Of a DNA stretch of 48,907 nt, positions 17,788 through 27,165 are shown in pieces. The position numbers and the translations under genes are program-made. This stretch comes from Rhodospirillaceae bacterium Spongia-Bin9 (lineage in GTDB: Bacteria; Pseudomonadota; Alphaproteobacteria; Bin65): positions 1 through 48,907 of the forward strand of contig FZLR01000013.1 of assembly GCA_900197615.1 (NCBI GenBank). Direction: 5' to 3'. The number at the start of each line of letters is the position of its first letter. Position 1 is the stretch's first letter. Below the pieces are notes generated by a model. It was not told the DNA's origin. It made no database searches and saw nothing but the letters and a program-made list of their open reading frames with translations.

Positions 17788-18500
17788 TGCGCACCGGACT
17801 CATCGCCGAGAAAAAAGGCATGAGCCGCATCTTCGCGGAAGACGGCCGGCATCAGCCCGTGACCGTTCTGCAACTCGACGCCTGCCAGGTCGTGGACAAT
17901 CGCACTGCTGCGCGCGACGGCTACACCGCGGTTCAGCTCGGTCACGGCACGGCGAAAGCGAAGAATGTCACCCGCGCGATGCGCGGCCACTTCGCCCGGG
18001 CCAAGGTCGAACCGAAGCGTCGGCTGGTGGAGTTCCGGGTCAGCGAAGAGAATCTGGTCGAGGTCGGGGCGGAGCTCTCGGTCGAACATTTTGTGCCCGG
18101 CCAGTATGTCGACGTCGCCGGCGTGAGCATCGGTAAGGGTTTCGCCGGGGCGATGAAGCGGCACAATTTTGCCGGTCTGCGCGCCTCCCACGGCGTGTCG
18201 GTGTCGCACCGTGCGCACGGCTCGACCGGCCAGTGTCAGGATCCGGGCAAGGTGTTCAAAGGCAAGAAAATGGCCGGCCATATGGGCGCCCGCCGCCAAT
18301 CGGCCATGAACCTGGAGGTCGTCGCAACCGACGCCGACCGCGGGCTGATCATGGTCAAAGGCGCGGTGCCGGGCGCGAAAGGAACCCTGGTCGAAATCCG
18401 AGACGCCCGAAAGAAAGCCGCGCCGGACAATCTGCCGGTTCCGGCCGCGATCAAGGGCAGCGCTGCCCCGGCGGATGCAGCCGAAGAGGGCGAAGGCTGA
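17787..18500 (+). CDS. rplC: 50S ribosomal protein L3
   Basis: A 237-residue protein that starts 50S assembly; its long loop reaches toward the peptidyl transferase centre. [16 protein letters not shown] at the start and [19 protein letters not shown] in the second half are family signatures. Residues after about 210 form a tail rich in Ala and Pro that is variable in the family. The ATG at 17787 overlaps the rpsJ stop; a GTG one codon upstream is possible but would lie inside rpsJ. Its stop overlaps the rplD start (TGATG). Confidence 0.97.
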   Translation: MRTGLIAEKKGMSRIFAEDGRHQPVTVLQLDACQVVDNRTAARDGYTAVQLGHGTAKAKNVTRAMRGHFARAKVEPKRRLVEFRVSEENLVEVGAELSVEHFVPGQYVDVAGVSIGKGFAGAMKRHNFAGLRASHGVSVSHRAHGSTGQCQDPGKVFKGKKMAGHMGARRQSAMNLEVVATDADRGLIMVKGAVPGAKGTLVEIRDARKKAAPDNLPVPAAIKGSAAPADAAEEGEG

Positions 18501-19126
18501 TGGCCATCGAGATCAAATCGGTCGACATGGCGGCCAAGGCGGCCGGCAAGGTGGCGCTGGACGAAGGCGTCTTCGGCCTGCCGGTGCGCAAGGATATCCT
18601 GCACCGTGTCGTGCGCTGGCAACTCGCCAAGCGCCGGGCCGGAAGCCACAACACCAAGGGCGTGAGCGAAATTGCAGGCACGAGCAAGAAGCCCTGGAAG
18701 CAGAAAGGCACTGGCCGTGCCCGCTTCGGCAGCCTCAAGGCACCGCAGATGCGCGGCGGCGGCGTGGCCTTCGGCCCGAAGCCGCGCAGCCACGCCTATG
18801 CGCTGCCCAAGAAGGTCCGCAAGCTCGGCCTCAAAATGGCGCTGTCGGCGAAGCAGGCGGAAGGGCAGCTCGTGGTGCTGAAGGCCGCGACGCTGAAATC
18901 CGGCAAGACCCGGGAACTGGCCAAGAGCCTCGAAAAGCTCGGCTGGTCGCGTCCGCTCCTGATTACCGGCGCGGAAGCCGACGACGGCTTCGTGCGCGCT
19001 GCGCGCAATCTGCGAAGCATCGACCTGCTGCCGCAGCAAGGGGCCAACGTCTATGACATCCTGCGCCACGACACGCTGGTCCTGACGGCGGACGCGGTGG
19101 AAGCGCTGGAGGCACGCCTGAAATGA
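18500..19126 (+). CDS. rplD: 50S ribosomal protein L4
   Basis: A 208-residue protein lining the peptide exit tunnel. In E. coli it also represses the S10 operon. The tunnel loop is seen at [20 protein letters not shown] and [20 protein letters not shown]. The C-terminal half ([26 protein letters not shown]) is standard. Because the start overlaps the rplC stop by one base and the end overlaps rplW by four, translation is probably coupled along the series. No E. coli-like long S10 leader is visible for L4 control. Confidence 0.97.
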   Translation: MAIEIKSVDMAAKAAGKVALDEGVFGLPVRKDILHRVVRWQLAKRRAGSHNTKGVSEIAGTSKKPWKQKGTGRARFGSLKAPQMRGGGVAFGPKPRSHAYALPKKVRKLGLKMALSAKQAEGQLVVLKAATLKSGKTRELAKSLEKLGWSRPLLITGAEADDGFVRAARNLRSIDLLPQQGANVYDILRHDTLVLTADAVEALEARLK

Positions 19127-19446
19127 GCTGGAAATATCTTGACAAGGCGAAGCCGAGCAAAGAGCGGATGTACGATGTCATCCGCGCGCCAGTGGTGACG
19201 GAGAAAACCTCCGCCGGTTCGGAGAACGCCCAGGTGACTTTCCGCGTGGCGATGGACGCCACCAAGCCGGAAATCAAGGCGGCGGTCGAGGGACTGTTCG
19301 GCGCCAAGGTCAAGCGCGTCAACACCCATGTCCGCAAGGGCAAGGAAAAGATGTTCCGGGGCCGCAAGGGCCGGCGCAACGACGTGAAGATTGCCGTGGT
19401 CACCCTGCTGGGCGATCAGGCCATCGACATCACGACCGGCATCTGA
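19123..19446 (+). CDS. rplW: 50S ribosomal protein L23
   Basis: A 107-residue protein at the exit-tunnel mouth that docks trigger factor and [17 protein letters not shown] near the N-terminus and [22 protein letters not shown] are diagnostic. The chosen ATG overlaps the rplD stop (ATGA), which favours it over the next in-frame ATG at 19168; the result is an N-terminus about 10 residues longer than many homologues. RplB follows after 19 bases. Confidence 0.95.
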   Translation: MSWKYLDKAKPSKERMYDVIRAPVVTEKTSAGSENAQVTFRVAMDATKPEIKAAVEGLFGAKVKRVNTHVRKGKEKMFRGRKGRRNDVKIAVVTLLGDQAIDITTGI

Positions 19447-19465
19447 CGGGCAGCGGGGCGGAGCG

Positions 19466-20299
19466 ATGTCGCTGAAACAATACAAAGCCATGACGCCGGG
19501 CCAGCGGGGCCTGGTGCTCATCGACCGGTCGGAATTGTACAAGGGCAAGCCTGTCAAACACCTGACCGAGGGCAAGAGCCAGAAGGGCGGCCGCAACAAT
19601 GCCGGCCGGATTACGGCGCGGCGGCGCGGCGGCGGCCACAAGCAGCGCTATCGCATCGTCGATTTCAAGCGTAACAAGCAGGGCCGGGCGACGGTCGAGC
19701 GGCTCGAATACGATCCGAACCGCACGGCCTTCATCGCGCTCATCCGCTATGAGGACGGCGAACTCTCTTACATTCTGGCGCCCCAGCGCCTCGCGGTCGG
19801 CGATTCGGTCGAATCCGGTCCGGGGGCGGATATCAAGCCGGGCAACGCCCTGCCGCTGCGCAACATTCCGGTCGGAACCATCGTCCACAATGTCGAAATG
19901 AAGATCGGCAAGGGCGGCCAGATCGCGCGCGCCGCCGGCGCCTATGTCCAGCTCGTCGGCCGGGACAGCGGGTACGCCCAGCTCCGCCTGGCGTCGGGCG
20001 AGATGCGCATGGTCCGCCAGGAATGCAGGGCGACGGTCGGTGCGGTATCCAATCCGAACAACCAGAACACCAACTTGGGCAAGGCCGGCCGCAACCGCTG
20101 GAAGGGCAAGCGCCCGTCGGTGCGCGGCGTCGCCATGAACCCGGTCGATCACCCGCACGGCGGCGGCGAAGGCCGTTCGTCGGGCGGCCGTCATCCCGTC
20201 ACGCCGTGGGGCAAGCCGACCAAGGGGCGGCGCACCCGCAGCAACAAATCGACGGACAAATACATCATCCGCAGCCGTCATGCGCGGAAGAAGCGGTAG
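19466..20299 (+). CDS. rplB: 50S ribosomal protein L2
   Basis: A 277-residue protein needed for subunit association and peptidyl transferase activity. [20 protein letters not shown] and the C-terminal [19 protein letters not shown] are the signatures, with H229 matching the functionally important histidine of E. coli. The ATG at 19466 was chosen for the conserved [15 protein letters not shown] start and the GGGGCGGAG site just upstream. The open frame extends into rplW but that part is not conserved. Confidence 0.97.
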   Translation: MSLKQYKAMTPGQRGLVLIDRSELYKGKPVKHLTEGKSQKGGRNNAGRITARRRGGGHKQRYRIVDFKRNKQGRATVERLEYDPNRTAFIALIRYEDGELSYILAPQRLAVGDSVESGPGADIKPGNALPLRNIPVGTIVHNVEMKIGKGGQIARAAGAYVQLVGRDSGYAQLRLASGEMRMVRQECRATVGAVSNPNNQNTNLGKAGRNRWKGKRPSVRGVAMNPVDHPHGGGEGRSSGGRHPVTPWGKPTKGRRTRSNKSTDKYIIRSRHARKKR

Positions 20300-20308
20300 G
20301 AGAGGACA

Positions 20309-20587
20309 GTGACGCGTTCAGTCTGGAAGGGGCCGTTTGTCGACGGCTACCTGCTGAAGAAGGCGGAGAAGTCGCGCGAATCCGGTCGCAACGAGGTCAT
20401 CAGGACCTGGTCGCGCCGGTCGACGATCCTGCCGCAATTCGTCGGCCTGACCTTCGGCGTACACAACGGCCACAAGTTCATTCCGGTGCTGGTCACCGAG
20501 AACATGATCGGCCACAAGTTCGGCGAATTCGCGCCGACGCGGACCTATTACGGCCATGCCGCCGACAAGAAAGCGCGGAGGGCGTAG
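20309..20587 (+). CDS. rpsS: 30S ribosomal protein S19
   Basis: A 92-residue protein of the 30S head, paired with S13 near the A-site t[46 protein letters not shown] and the C-terminal [20 protein letters not shown] cover the full family. The start is GTG, preceded by AGGAGAGGA. Nine bases separate it from rplB and six from rplV, so it is an inner gene of one long transcript. Confidence 0.97.
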   Translation: MTRSVWKGPFVDGYLLKKAEKSRESGRNEVIRTWSRRSTILPQFVGLTFGVHNGHKFIPVLVTENMIGHKFGEFAPTRTYYGHAADKKARRA

Positions 20588-20593
20588 CGGACG

Positions 20594-20971
20594 ATGGGTA
20601 AACCCAAGGCCGAACGGCGGATCGAGGACAACCAGGCTCAGGCGGTGGCGACGCGGTTGCGCGTCAGCCCGCAGAAGCTGAACCTGGTTGCCGCCATGAT
20701 CCGCGGCAAGAAAGCGGAGAAGGCGGTGACCGATCTCGCCTTTTCGCGCCGCCGGATCGCCGGCGACGTGAAGAAGGTGCTGGAATCGGCGATCGCCAAT
20801 GCCGAGAACAACCACGGGCTCGATGTCGACCAGTTGTGGGTCAAGGAAGCCTTCGTGGGCAAGAGTCTGGTGATGAAGCGCTGGAAGGCGCGGGCGCGCG
20901 GCCGGATCGGACGGGTCAAGAAGCCGTTCGCCAAACTGACCGTGATCGTCGAAGAGCGCGAGGAGGCCTGA
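20594..20971 (+). CDS. rplV: 50S ribosomal protein L22
   Basis: A 125-residue protein whose long hairpin lines the exit tunnel opposite L4 and is a site of macrolide resistance changes. [23 protein letters not shown] and the C-terminal hairpin region [29 protein letters not shown] are characteristic. The ATG at 20594 gives about a dozen residues before the core, within the alphaproteobacterial range. It ends 4 bases before rpsC. Confidence 0.97.
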   Translation: MGKPKAERRIEDNQAQAVATRLRVSPQKLNLVAAMIRGKKAEKAVTDLAFSRRRIAGDVKKVLESAIANAENNHGLDVDQLWVKEAFVGKSLVMKRWKARARGRIGRVKKPFAKLTVIVEEREEA

Positions 20972-20975
20972 TCTT

Positions 20976-21659
20976 ATGGGTCAAAAGGTAAGCCCGATCG
21001 GCATGCGCCTGGGCATCAACCGGACGTGGGAATCGCGCTGGTATGCCGATAGCGATTATGCCGAACTGCTGGAACAGGATATTGAGCTTCGGAACCATCT
21101 GAAGCGGAAGCTGGCCAGCGCCGCCGTATCGAAAATCGTGATCGAGCGCCCCGCGCGTAAGCCGCGTGTGACGATTCACACCGCCCGTCCGGGCGTTGTG
21201 ATTGGCAAAAAGGGCGCCGATATCGAGAATCTGCGCCGGGAAGTGTCCAAACTTTCCGGCGACGACGTCAGCCTGAACATCGTCGAGATCCGCAAGCCGG
21301 AGATCGAAGCGCAACTCGTCGCCGAGAATGTCGCGCAGCAGCTCGAGCGCCGGGTCGCATTCCGGCGGGCGATGAAACGGTCGGTCCAGTCGGCCATGCG
21401 TTTCGGGGCCGCTGGTATCCGGATCATCTGCGGCGGCCGGCTGGGCGGTGCGGAAATCGCACGGGCCGAGCGTTATCACGAAGGCCGGGTGCCACTCCAC
21501 ACGCTGCGCGCAGACATCGACTACGGGGAAGCCACCGCCCAGACGACCTACGGCACCTGCGGGGTCAAGGTGTGGGTCTACAAGGGCGATATCATGGAAC
21601 ACGATCCGCAGGCTCAGGAGCGTCGCGCCCTGGACCAGCAGAGCGCCGGCCGGAACTAG
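20976..21659 (+). CDS. rpsC: 30S ribosomal protein S3
   Basis: A 227-residue protein at the mRNA entry channel with helicase-assisting activity. [23 protein letters not shown] begins it. The KH domain shows [17 protein letters not shown] at about residues 70-86. The C-terminal domain includes [19 protein letters not shown] and [24 protein letters not shown] strong AGGAGG at 20961-20966 lies inside the end of rplV and positions the ATG at 20976. Confidence 0.97.
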   Translation: MGQKVSPIGMRLGINRTWESRWYADSDYAELLEQDIELRNHLKRKLASAAVSKIVIERPARKPRVTIHTARPGVVIGKKGADIENLRREVSKLSGDDVSLNIVEIRKPEIEAQLVAENVAQQLERRVAFRRAMKRSVQSAMRFGAAGIRIICGGRLGGAEIARAERYHEGRVPLHTLRADIDYGEATAQTTYGTCGVKVWVYKGDIMEHDPQAQERRALDQQSAGRN

Positions 21660-21677
21660 GCGACGGGAGCGGGAACG

Positions 21678-22094
21678 ATGCTCAGCCCCAAACGGACCAA
21701 GTTCCGCAAGCAGCACAAGGGCCGCATTCACGGCTATGCCAAGGGCGGCTCGCGGCTGAATTTCGGCGCCTACGGCCTGAAGGCCACATCGCCGGACCGT
21801 GTCACGTCACGCCAGATCGAAGCCGCGCGCCGGACGATCACCCGCCATATGAAACGTGTCGGCAAGCTCTGGATACGCATTTTTCCGGACGTGCCGGTGA
21901 GCCAGAAGCCGGCGGAAGTCCGCCAGGGCAAGGGCAAGGGCGCGCCGGAGTACTGGGCGGCGCGCGTCCATCCGGGCCGAATCATGTTCGAACTGGACGG
22001 CGTGCCGGAAGACGTGGCGCGCCGGGCGTTCGAACTCGCCTCGGCCAAGCTGCCGGTCAGCACCAAATTCGTCAAGCGGCTGGAAGAGGAGTAG
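21678..22094 (+). CDS. rplP: 50S ribosomal protein L16
   Basis: A 138-residue protein that positions A-site tRNA near the peptidyl transferase centre. [19 protein letters not shown] at the N-terminus and [23 protein letters not shown] are the signatures. The usual Arg-Val-His-Pro segment, which holds a hydroxylated arginine in some bacteria, is present. Length is normal. It starts 18 bases after rpsC and ends 5 bases before rpmC. Confidence 0.97.
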   Translation: MLSPKRTKFRKQHKGRIHGYAKGGSRLNFGAYGLKATSPDRVTSRQIEAARRTITRHMKRVGKLWIRIFPDVPVSQKPAEVRQGKGKGAPEYWAARVHPGRIMFELDGVPEDVARRAFELASAKLPVSTKFVKRLEEE

Positions 22095-22099
22095 GCGCC

Positions 22100-22315
22100 A
22101 TGCATGCCGGCGACCTCCGCCCCAAATCCATGGACCAGCTGAACGAACAGCTGGAGGACCTGAAGAAGGAGCAGTTCAACCTGCGCTTCCAGGCCGCCAG
22201 CGGCCAACTGGAAAACACCGTACGCGCCCGCGAAGTCCGCCGGGACATTGCGCGCGTCAAGACGGTCATGACCGAAAAGCGGCGCGCGGCAGCTCCGGCC
22301 GCCGAAGGGAGTTAG
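22100..22315 (+). CDS. rpmC: 50S ribosomal protein L29
   Basis: A 71-residue two-helix protein next to L23 at the exit-tunnel mouth. [35 protein letters not shown] and [15 protein letters not shown] match the family. The tail after residue 60 is Ala-rich and variable. The ATG at 22100 follows GAGGAGTAGGC, using the end of rplP as ribosome-binding site. A second ATG at 22104 is out of frame. RpsQ starts 5 bases downstream. Confidence 0.95.
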   Translation: MHAGDLRPKSMDQLNEQLEDLKKEQFNLRFQAASGQLENTVRAREVRRDIARVKTVMTEKRRAAAPAAEGS

Positions 22316-22320
22316 GGCAG

Positions 22321-22557
22321 ATGCCGAAACGGATACTCCAGGGCGTCGTGGTGAGCGACGCGGCGGACAAGACCGTGATCGTGCGTGTCGAACGCCGAAT
22401 CATGCATCCGCTGTACAAGAAGTTCATCCGCCGCTCGAAGAAGTTCATGGCGCATGACGAGAACAATGCCTGCAAGACGGGCGACCGCGTGTCGATCCAG
22501 GAATGCAGGCCCTTTTCGAAACGCAAGACCTGGCAGGTTCTGGCCGGCGACGCCTGA
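22321..22557 (+). CDS. rpsQ: 30S ribosomal protein S17
   Basis: A 78-residue OB-fold protein binding the 5' domain of 16S r[29 protein letters not shown], then [21 protein letters not shown] and [16 protein letters not shown], cover the family core. Length is usual for the class. GGGAG ends about 8 bases before the ATG. A 39-base gap separates it from rplN. Confidence 0.97.
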   Translation: MPKRILQGVVVSDAADKTVIVRVERRIMHPLYKKFIRRSKKFMAHDENNACKTGDRVSIQECRPFSKRKTWQVLAGDA

Positions 22558-22596
22558 GGGCGGCGGCCGGAGACCTGAATTCGGGGGACCGAACGA

Positions 22597-22965
22597 ATGA
22601 TTCAGATGCAATCCAAGCTGGAGGTCGCGGACAACAGCGGCGCTCGCAAGGTGCAATGCATCAAGGTGCTGGGCGGCTCCAAGCGCAAGACCGCCGGGGT
22701 GGGTGACGTGATCGTCGTGTCGGTCAAGGAAGCCATTCCGCGCGGCCGGGTGAAAAAGGGCGACCTGCATCGCGCCGTCATCGTGCGGACCGCGAAGGAA
22801 GTGCGCCGGGACGATGGCACCGCAATCCGTTTCGACCGCAACGCCGCCGTCCTTATCAGCAAGACGGGCGAGCCGGTCGGCACCCGTATCTTCGGCCCGG
22901 TGACGCGCGAACTGCGCGGCAAGGGCTATATGAAAATCATCTCTCTCGCCCCGGAAGTGCTCTAA
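22597..22965 (+). CDS. rplN: 50S ribosomal protein L14
   Basis: A 122-residue protein at the subunit interface, the docking site of the silencing factor RsfS in other bacteria. [27 protein letters not shown] at the start and [29 protein letters not shown] later are the signatures; 122 residues is the exact family length. GGGGGACCGAACGA precedes the ATG. RplX follows after 53 bases. Confidence 0.97.
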   Translation: MIQMQSKLEVADNSGARKVQCIKVLGGSKRKTAGVGDVIVVSVKEAIPRGRVKKGDLHRAVIVRTAKEVRRDDGTAIRFDRNAAVLISKTGEPVGTRIFGPVTRELRGKGYMKIISLAPEVL

Positions 22966-23018
22966 GGCGTCCCCGGAAAGAATGCGCGGAAGAACGGGCG
23001 AAAGGAACGGTCGAAACC

Positions 23019-23354
23019 ATGGCTGTAAAGATCAGATTGAAGAAGGGCGACCGGGTGATCATCACCGCCGGCAAGGACAAGGGCAAGACCGGCGACGTCA
23101 CGAAGGTGATCAAGGGCGACAAGCCGGGCGATCACCGGGTTGTGGTGGGCGGCGCCAACATGGTCAAGCGGCATACCAAGCCGACGCAGATCAATCCCGG
23201 CGGCATCGTCGAGCGGGAAGCGCCGATCCACATTTCCAATGTCGCCATGGTGGACCCGAAGGAATCGACAGCGACGCGAGTCGGCTACACCTTCCTCGAA
23301 GGCGGCCGGAAAGTACGCTTCGCCAAGCGTTCCGGCGAGATCATCGACCGGTAG
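23019..23354 (+). CDS. rplX: 50S ribosomal protein L24
   Basis: A 111-residue assembly-initiator protein of the 50S. The KOW motif is seen as [20 protein letters not shown] near the N-terminus, followed by [33 protein letters not shown], a highly conserved block. The ATG at 23019 gives a short MAVKIRL lead before the KOW motif. RplE starts 26 bases downstream. Confidence 0.96.
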   Translation: MAVKIRLKKGDRVIITAGKDKGKTGDVTKVIKGDKPGDHRVVVGGANMVKRHTKPTQINPGGIVEREAPIHISNVAMVDPKESTATRVGYTFLEGGRKVRFAKRSGEIIDR

Positions 23355-23380
23355 CGGCGAGCGCAAGGAGCGACCGGAAA

Positions 23381-23929
23381 ATGTCTTCGCCAAGACTTTA
23401 CGAACACTACAAGGCCGCGGTGCGGGACCAGTTGAAGGACGCCTTCGACTACAGGAACCCGAACCAGATCCCGCGCCTGGAGAAGATCGTTCTGAACATG
23501 GGCGTCGGCGAGGCGACCCAGGACCGGAAGAAGATCGACGGCGCGGTCGACGACATGACCCGGATCTCCGGCCAGAAGCCGCTTGTGACCCGCGCGACGC
23601 GGTCCGAGGCTAGCTTTAAGCTGCGCGAGGGCATGACGATCGGCGCCAAGGTAACGCTGCGCCGGATCCGCATGTACGAATTCCTCGACCGGCTGGTAAC
23701 GATCGCCCTGCCGCGGGTGCGCGATTTTCGCGGCCTCAGCCCGAAAAGTTTCGACGGCCGGGGCAACTTCGCGATGGGCATTCGGGAACAGCTCGTGTTC
23801 CCCGAAATCGATTACGACAAGACCGACACGATCCGTGGCATGGACATTGCGATCGTGACGACCGCCCGCACGGACGAAGAGGCGCTGGCGCTGCTCAAGG
23901 GCTTCAATCTGCCCTTCCGCGCCAGCTAG
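23381..23929 (+). CDS. rplE: 50S ribosomal protein L5
   Basis: A 182-residue protein that binds 5S rRNA and contacts P-site tRNA and S13. [43 protein letters not shown] and [21 protein letters not shown] are the family blocks. The ATG at 23381 was chosen over upstream codons in the same frame because it gives the usual short N-terminus ([11 protein letters not shown]) and sits after AAGGAGCGACCGG. RpsN follows. Confidence 0.97.
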   Translation: MSSPRLYEHYKAAVRDQLKDAFDYRNPNQIPRLEKIVLNMGVGEATQDRKKIDGAVDDMTRISGQKPLVTRATRSEASFKLREGMTIGAKVTLRRIRMYEFLDRLVTIALPRVRDFRGLSPKSFDGRGNFAMGIREQLVFPEIDYDKTDTIRGMDIAIVTTARTDEEALALLKGFNLPFRAS

Positions 23930-23953
23930 GCAACGCAGGAACGAGACCCGACG

Positions 23954-24259
23954 ATGGCGAAGAAAAGCGCAATCGAGAAAAACGAAAAACGGCGCAAGCT
24001 GGTGGCGAAATACGCCGGCAAGCGCGCCGCGCTCAGGACGATGGCCAAGGACATGTCCTTGCCGCCGGAAGAGCGCTTCAAGGCGCGCCTCAAGCTGAAC
24101 GAACTGCCGAAAAACGGCGCCGGTACCCGACTCCGCAACCGCTGCGCCGTAAGCGGCCGGCCGCGGGGCTACTACCGCAAGTTCGGCATCTCGCGCATTG
24201 CGCTCCGGGAGCTTGGCTCGAAGGGCCAGTTGCCGGGCGTCGTCAAGTCGAGCTGGTAG
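23954..24259 (+). CDS. rpsN: 30S ribosomal protein S14 (zinc-free type)
   Basis: A 101-residue protein of the 30S head next to S3 and S10. It is the long, zinc-independent form: the C-terminal [21 protein letters not shown] has a single cysteine rather than paired CxxC motifs. LPGVVKSSW ends the protein as in other proteobacteria. GCAGGAACG precedes the ATG. It sits between rplE and rpsH. Confidence 0.96.
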   Translation: MAKKSAIEKNEKRRKLVAKYAGKRAALRTMAKDMSLPPEERFKARLKLNELPKNGAGTRLRNRCAVSGRPRGYYRKFGISRIALRELGSKGQLPGVVKSSW

Positions 24260-24270
24260 GGAGCCGGACC

Positions 24271-24669
24271 ATGGCGATGAGCGACCCCCTCGGCGATCTG
24301 CTGACCCGTATCCGCAACGGCCAGCGCACATCCAAATCCAGCATCGTGTGTCCGCACTCGACGCTGAAGATGAATGTGCTGAACGTGCTGAAGGACGAGG
24401 GCTATATCCGCGGCTACAGCGAACGCGAAGTCCGCAAGGGCATTCGGGAGATCGTGGTCGAGTTGAAATATCACGAGGGTACGCCGGTGATCCGCGAGAT
24501 CGCCCGGATATCCACCCCGGGGCGCCGGGTCTATTCGGCGATCAAGGATCTGAACCGCGAACGCGGCGGTCTGGGGACGAAGATCCTGTCCACAGGGCAG
24601 GGCGTGCTGTCGGATAACGCGGCGCGCGAAGCCAATGTGGGCGGCGAAGTGCTCTGCCGGGTCTTCTGA
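24271..24669 (+). CDS. rpsH: 30S ribosomal protein S8
   Basis: A 132-residue 16S rRNA-binding protein. In E. coli it represses the spc operon by binding near rplE. DPLGDLLTRIRNGQRTSKSSI at the N-terminus and LGTKILSTGQGVLSDNAAREANVGGEVLCRVF at the C-terminus are diagnostic, including the STxxG segment that contacts RNA. GGGAGCC precedes the ATG. I did not find an obvious S8 operator at rplE. Confidence 0.97.
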   Translation: MAMSDPLGDLLTRIRNGQRTSKSSIVCPHSTLKMNVLNVLKDEGYIRGYSEREVRKGIREIVVELKYHEGTPVIREIARISTPGRRVYSAIKDLNRERGGLGTKILSTGQGVLSDNAAREANVGGEVLCRVF

Positions 24670-24716
24670 CCGGAACCCGGCCCAAGCGGAACGCAGGAAA
24701 CGGAACGGAACGAACA

Positions 24717-25250
24717 ATGTCGCGAATCGGCAAGGAACCGGTGAAAGTGCCGAGCGGCGTCGATGTCAAAATCGACGGGCTGCTGGTGACCGCCAAAGGC
24801 ATGCTGGGCGAGGAAACCTACCGGCTGACCGATGACGTGAGCGTCACGCAGCAGGACGGTGCGCTGACCGTGTCGCCGGCAAACGAAGGCAAACGCGCCC
24901 GCACCATGTGGGGTACCGCGCGCAGCCAGCTGCAGAACCTGGTTACCGGTGTGTCGGAAGGCTTCACCTACAACCTGGACATCCAGGGCGTCGGCTATCG
25001 CGCTGCGGTGCAGGGCAGGACACTCAACCTGCAACTCGGCTACAGCCACGACATCGACTATCCGATCCCCGAGGGCGTCAGCGTTTCGGTCGAACGGAAT
25101 GTGGCGATCGAAGTGAAAGGCTCGAACAAGGCCGTGATCGGCCAGTTCTGCAGCGAAGTGCGCGCGTTCCGCCCGCCCGAGCCCTACAAGGGCAAGGGCG
25201 TGCGCTACCGCAACGAATATGTGATGCGCAAGGAAGGCAAAAAGAAATAG
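24717..25250 (+). CDS. rplF: 50S ribosomal protein L6
   Basis: A 177-residue two-domain protein near the sarcin-ricin loop. [17 protein letters not shown] starts it. [19 protein letters not shown] joins the domains, and [25 protein letters not shown] is the C-terminal signature. The ATG at 24717 lies after a purine-rich stretch in the 47-base gap from rpsH. A 67-base gap before rplR holds nothing obvious. Confidence 0.97.
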   Translation: MSRIGKEPVKVPSGVDVKIDGLLVTAKGMLGEETYRLTDDVSVTQQDGALTVSPANEGKRARTMWGTARSQLQNLVTGVSEGFTYNLDIQGVGYRAAVQGRTLNLQLGYSHDIDYPIPEGVSVSVERNVAIEVKGSNKAVIGQFCSEVRAFRPPEPYKGKGVRYRNEYVMRKEGKKK

Positions 25251-25317
25251 GCGCCGGCTTCCGGCTAGCGGATTCCGGGCCGTCTGTTTCCCGATTTTTG
25301 GCGAGCAGCGATCGACG

Positions 25318-25683
25318 ATGGCAACGAAAGAAAAGTTACTGTTTGCGCGCCGCAGGCGGCGCAACCGGCACGCAATTAGGAAGAAGTCGAACGGCCGGCC
25401 GCGGCTGTCGGTCTTCCGGTCCGGCAAGCACATCTACGCCCAGGTGATCGACGATCTGACCGGCGAGACCCGGGCCTCGGCCTCGACCGTGGAGAAAGAG
25501 TTGCGGGAAACGATCCGGAACGGCGCCAATTTGGCGGCCGCCGAAACTGTCGGCAGGCTGGTGGCGGAACGCGCGCTCAAAGCCGACGTCGACACGGTTG
25601 TCTTCGACCGTGGCGGCTTCATCTATCACGGCCGGGTCAAGGCGCTGGCGGAAGCCGCGCGCGATGCCGGCCTCAAGTTCTAG
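25318..25683 (+). CDS. rplR: 50S ribosomal protein L18
   Basis: A 121-residue 5S rRNA-binding protein of the central protuberance. The Arg-rich N-terminus ([38 protein letters not shown]) is typical. The C-terminus [28 protein letters not shown] is the strongest family match. The ribosome-binding site before the ATG at 25318 is weak, but no better start exists. It ends 18 bases before rpsE. Confidence 0.97.
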   Translation: MATKEKLLFARRRRRNRHAIRKKSNGRPRLSVFRSGKHIYAQVIDDLTGETRASASTVEKELRETIRNGANLAAAETVGRLVAERALKADVDTVVFDRGGFIYHGRVKALAEAARDAGLKF

Positions 25684-25701
25684 AGACGGGACGACAAGCG
25701 A

Positions 25702-26274
25702 ATGGCTCGAGAGAACAGGCGCAACGACCGGCGGCGCGGCGGCGGCGGGGACGACCGCGAAGAGAACGAGTTCGTCGAAAAACTCGTCAGCATCAACCGG
25801 GTCGCCAAGGTGGTGAAGGGCGGCCGGCGCTTCGGCTTCGCCGCCCTCGTCGTGGTCGGCGACGGCAAGGGCAGGGTCGGGCACGGCGCCGGCAAGGCGC
25901 GCGAAGTGCCGGAAGCGATTCGCAAGGCGACCGAACAGGCCAAGCGCCAGATGATCCGGGTGCCCTTGCGCGAGGCGCGCACCCTGCATCACGACGTCAA
26001 GGGCCGCTACGGCGCCGGCAAGGTCGTGCTGCGGGCGGCGCCGGCAGGAACGGGCATTATCGCAGGCGGTCCGATGCGCGCGATCTTCGAGAGCATCGGT
26101 ATCCACGACATCGTCGCCAAGTCGGTCGGCACGTCGAACCCGCACAATATGGTCAAGGCGACGTTCGACGCGCTGACGCAGATCCAGTCGCCGCGCGATG
26201 TGGCGTCGCGCCGGAGCAAGAAGGTCGGAGACATCGTCGGCCGCCGTCAGGATGGCGCCGAAGCCCGCGAGTAG
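25702..26274 (+). CDS. rpsE: 30S ribosomal protein S5
   Basis: A 190-residue protein at the mRNA entry pore that affects decoding accuracy. After a basic, Asp-rich N-terminal tail come the RNA-binding domain ([35 protein letters not shown]) and the C-terminal domain with [26 protein letters not shown] and [14 protein letters not shown]. The extended N- and C-terminal tails are within the alphaproteobacterial range. It precedes rpmD by 46 bases. Confidence 0.97.
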   Translation: MARENRRNDRRRGGGGDDREENEFVEKLVSINRVAKVVKGGRRFGFAALVVVGDGKGRVGHGAGKAREVPEAIRKATEQAKRQMIRVPLREARTLHHDVKGRYGAGKVVLRAAPAGTGIIAGGPMRAIFESIGIHDIVAKSVGTSNPHNMVKATFDALTQIQSPRDVASRRSKKVGDIVGRRQDGAEARE

Positions 26275-26320
26275 GACATCAGCGTCCCGGACGGGAGTTC
26301 GGGACGCCGGAGCAGACGCA

Positions 26321-26509
26321 ATGGCAGAGAAGACAAAAACGTTGCGGGTGACCCAGATCGGCAGCCCGATCGGCCGGCCGAAGGACCAGCGCGCCACGCT
26401 GGTCGGCCTGGGCCTCAACAAGATGCACCGGACGCGCGAGCTGGAAGATACGCCGGCAGTGCGCGGCATGATCCGCAAGGTGCACCATCTGGTGCGCGTC
26501 GAGGACTGA
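26321..26509 (+). CDS. rpmD: 50S ribosomal protein L30
   Basis: A 62-residue small 50S protein absent from some bacterial lineages. [44 protein letters not shown] is the complete family core. The ATG at 26321 is favoured because it follows a GGAGCAGACGC site and begins right before the core; the open frame upstream overlaps rpsE and is not conserved. RplO follows after 58 bases. Confidence 0.95.
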   Translation: MAEKTKTLRVTQIGSPIGRPKDQRATLVGLGLNKMHRTRELEDTPAVRGMIRKVHHLVRVED

Positions 26510-26567
26510 TACGGGGGCGTCGACCGGCAGGGCATGCTGTCCTGTCGGCAACAGCGGATTTGGAACG

Positions 26568-27128
26568 ATGAAACTCAACGAACTGGCCGACAACAAGGGC
26601 GCGCGAAAGGCACGGACGCGGATCGGGCGCGGTACCGGCTCGGGCAAAGGCAAGACCGGCGGCCGCGGCCACAAGGGCCAGAAATCCCGCTCCGGCGTCT
26701 CGATCGCCGGTTTCGAAGGCGGGCAGATGCCGCTTTACATGCGGCTGCCCAAACGCGGCTTCAACAACATCTTCCGCAAGAACTACGCGGCGGTGAACGT
26801 CGGCCGCCTGCAGCAGGCGATCGACGCCGGGAAGCTCGACGCCGGCGCGCCGGTCGATGCCGGCGCGCTCAAGCAGGCCGGCGTGATCCGCCGGACGCTG
26901 GACGGCGTGCGCCTGCTTGGCCATGGCGAGATTTCCGCAGCGATCGAGATTTCGGTCGCCGGCGCCACAGGTACGGCGGTCGCAGCGGTTGAAAGGGCAG
27001 GCGGCAAGGTCAATATCGAATCGGCGGCGCCGAAGCCGGAAGGCAAGCTGCCGAAGAACGAGAAGAAAGCGGCGAGACGGGCAGAGCGCGCAAAGGGCGG
27101 CAGGGTCGTCGTACCGGCGGAGACCTGA
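26568..27128 (+). CDS. rplO: 50S ribosomal protein L15
   Basis: A 186-residue late-assembly protein. The N-terminal [41 protein letters not shown] and [18 protein letters not shown] are characteristic. The C-terminus continues past the usual end with a charged tail (about residues 155-186, [19 protein letters not shown]) that makes it longer than the E. coli protein. SecY begins 37 bases downstream. Confidence 0.96.
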   Translation: MKLNELADNKGARKARTRIGRGTGSGKGKTGGRGHKGQKSRSGVSIAGFEGGQMPLYMRLPKRGFNNIFRKNYAAVNVGRLQQAIDAGKLDAGAPVDAGALKQAGVIRRTLDGVRLLGHGEISAAIEISVAGATGTAVAAVERAGGKVNIESAAPKPEGKLPKNEKKAARRAERAKGGRVVVPAET

Positions 27129-27165
27129 GCCCCAACCCCGTCACCAGGACGCGACAGGCAACCGG

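Noticed and set aside
19139-19144. TTGACA within the start of rplW as an internal promoter
   Set aside because: No TATAAT-like box lies 15-19 bases downstream, so it is probably coding sequence only.
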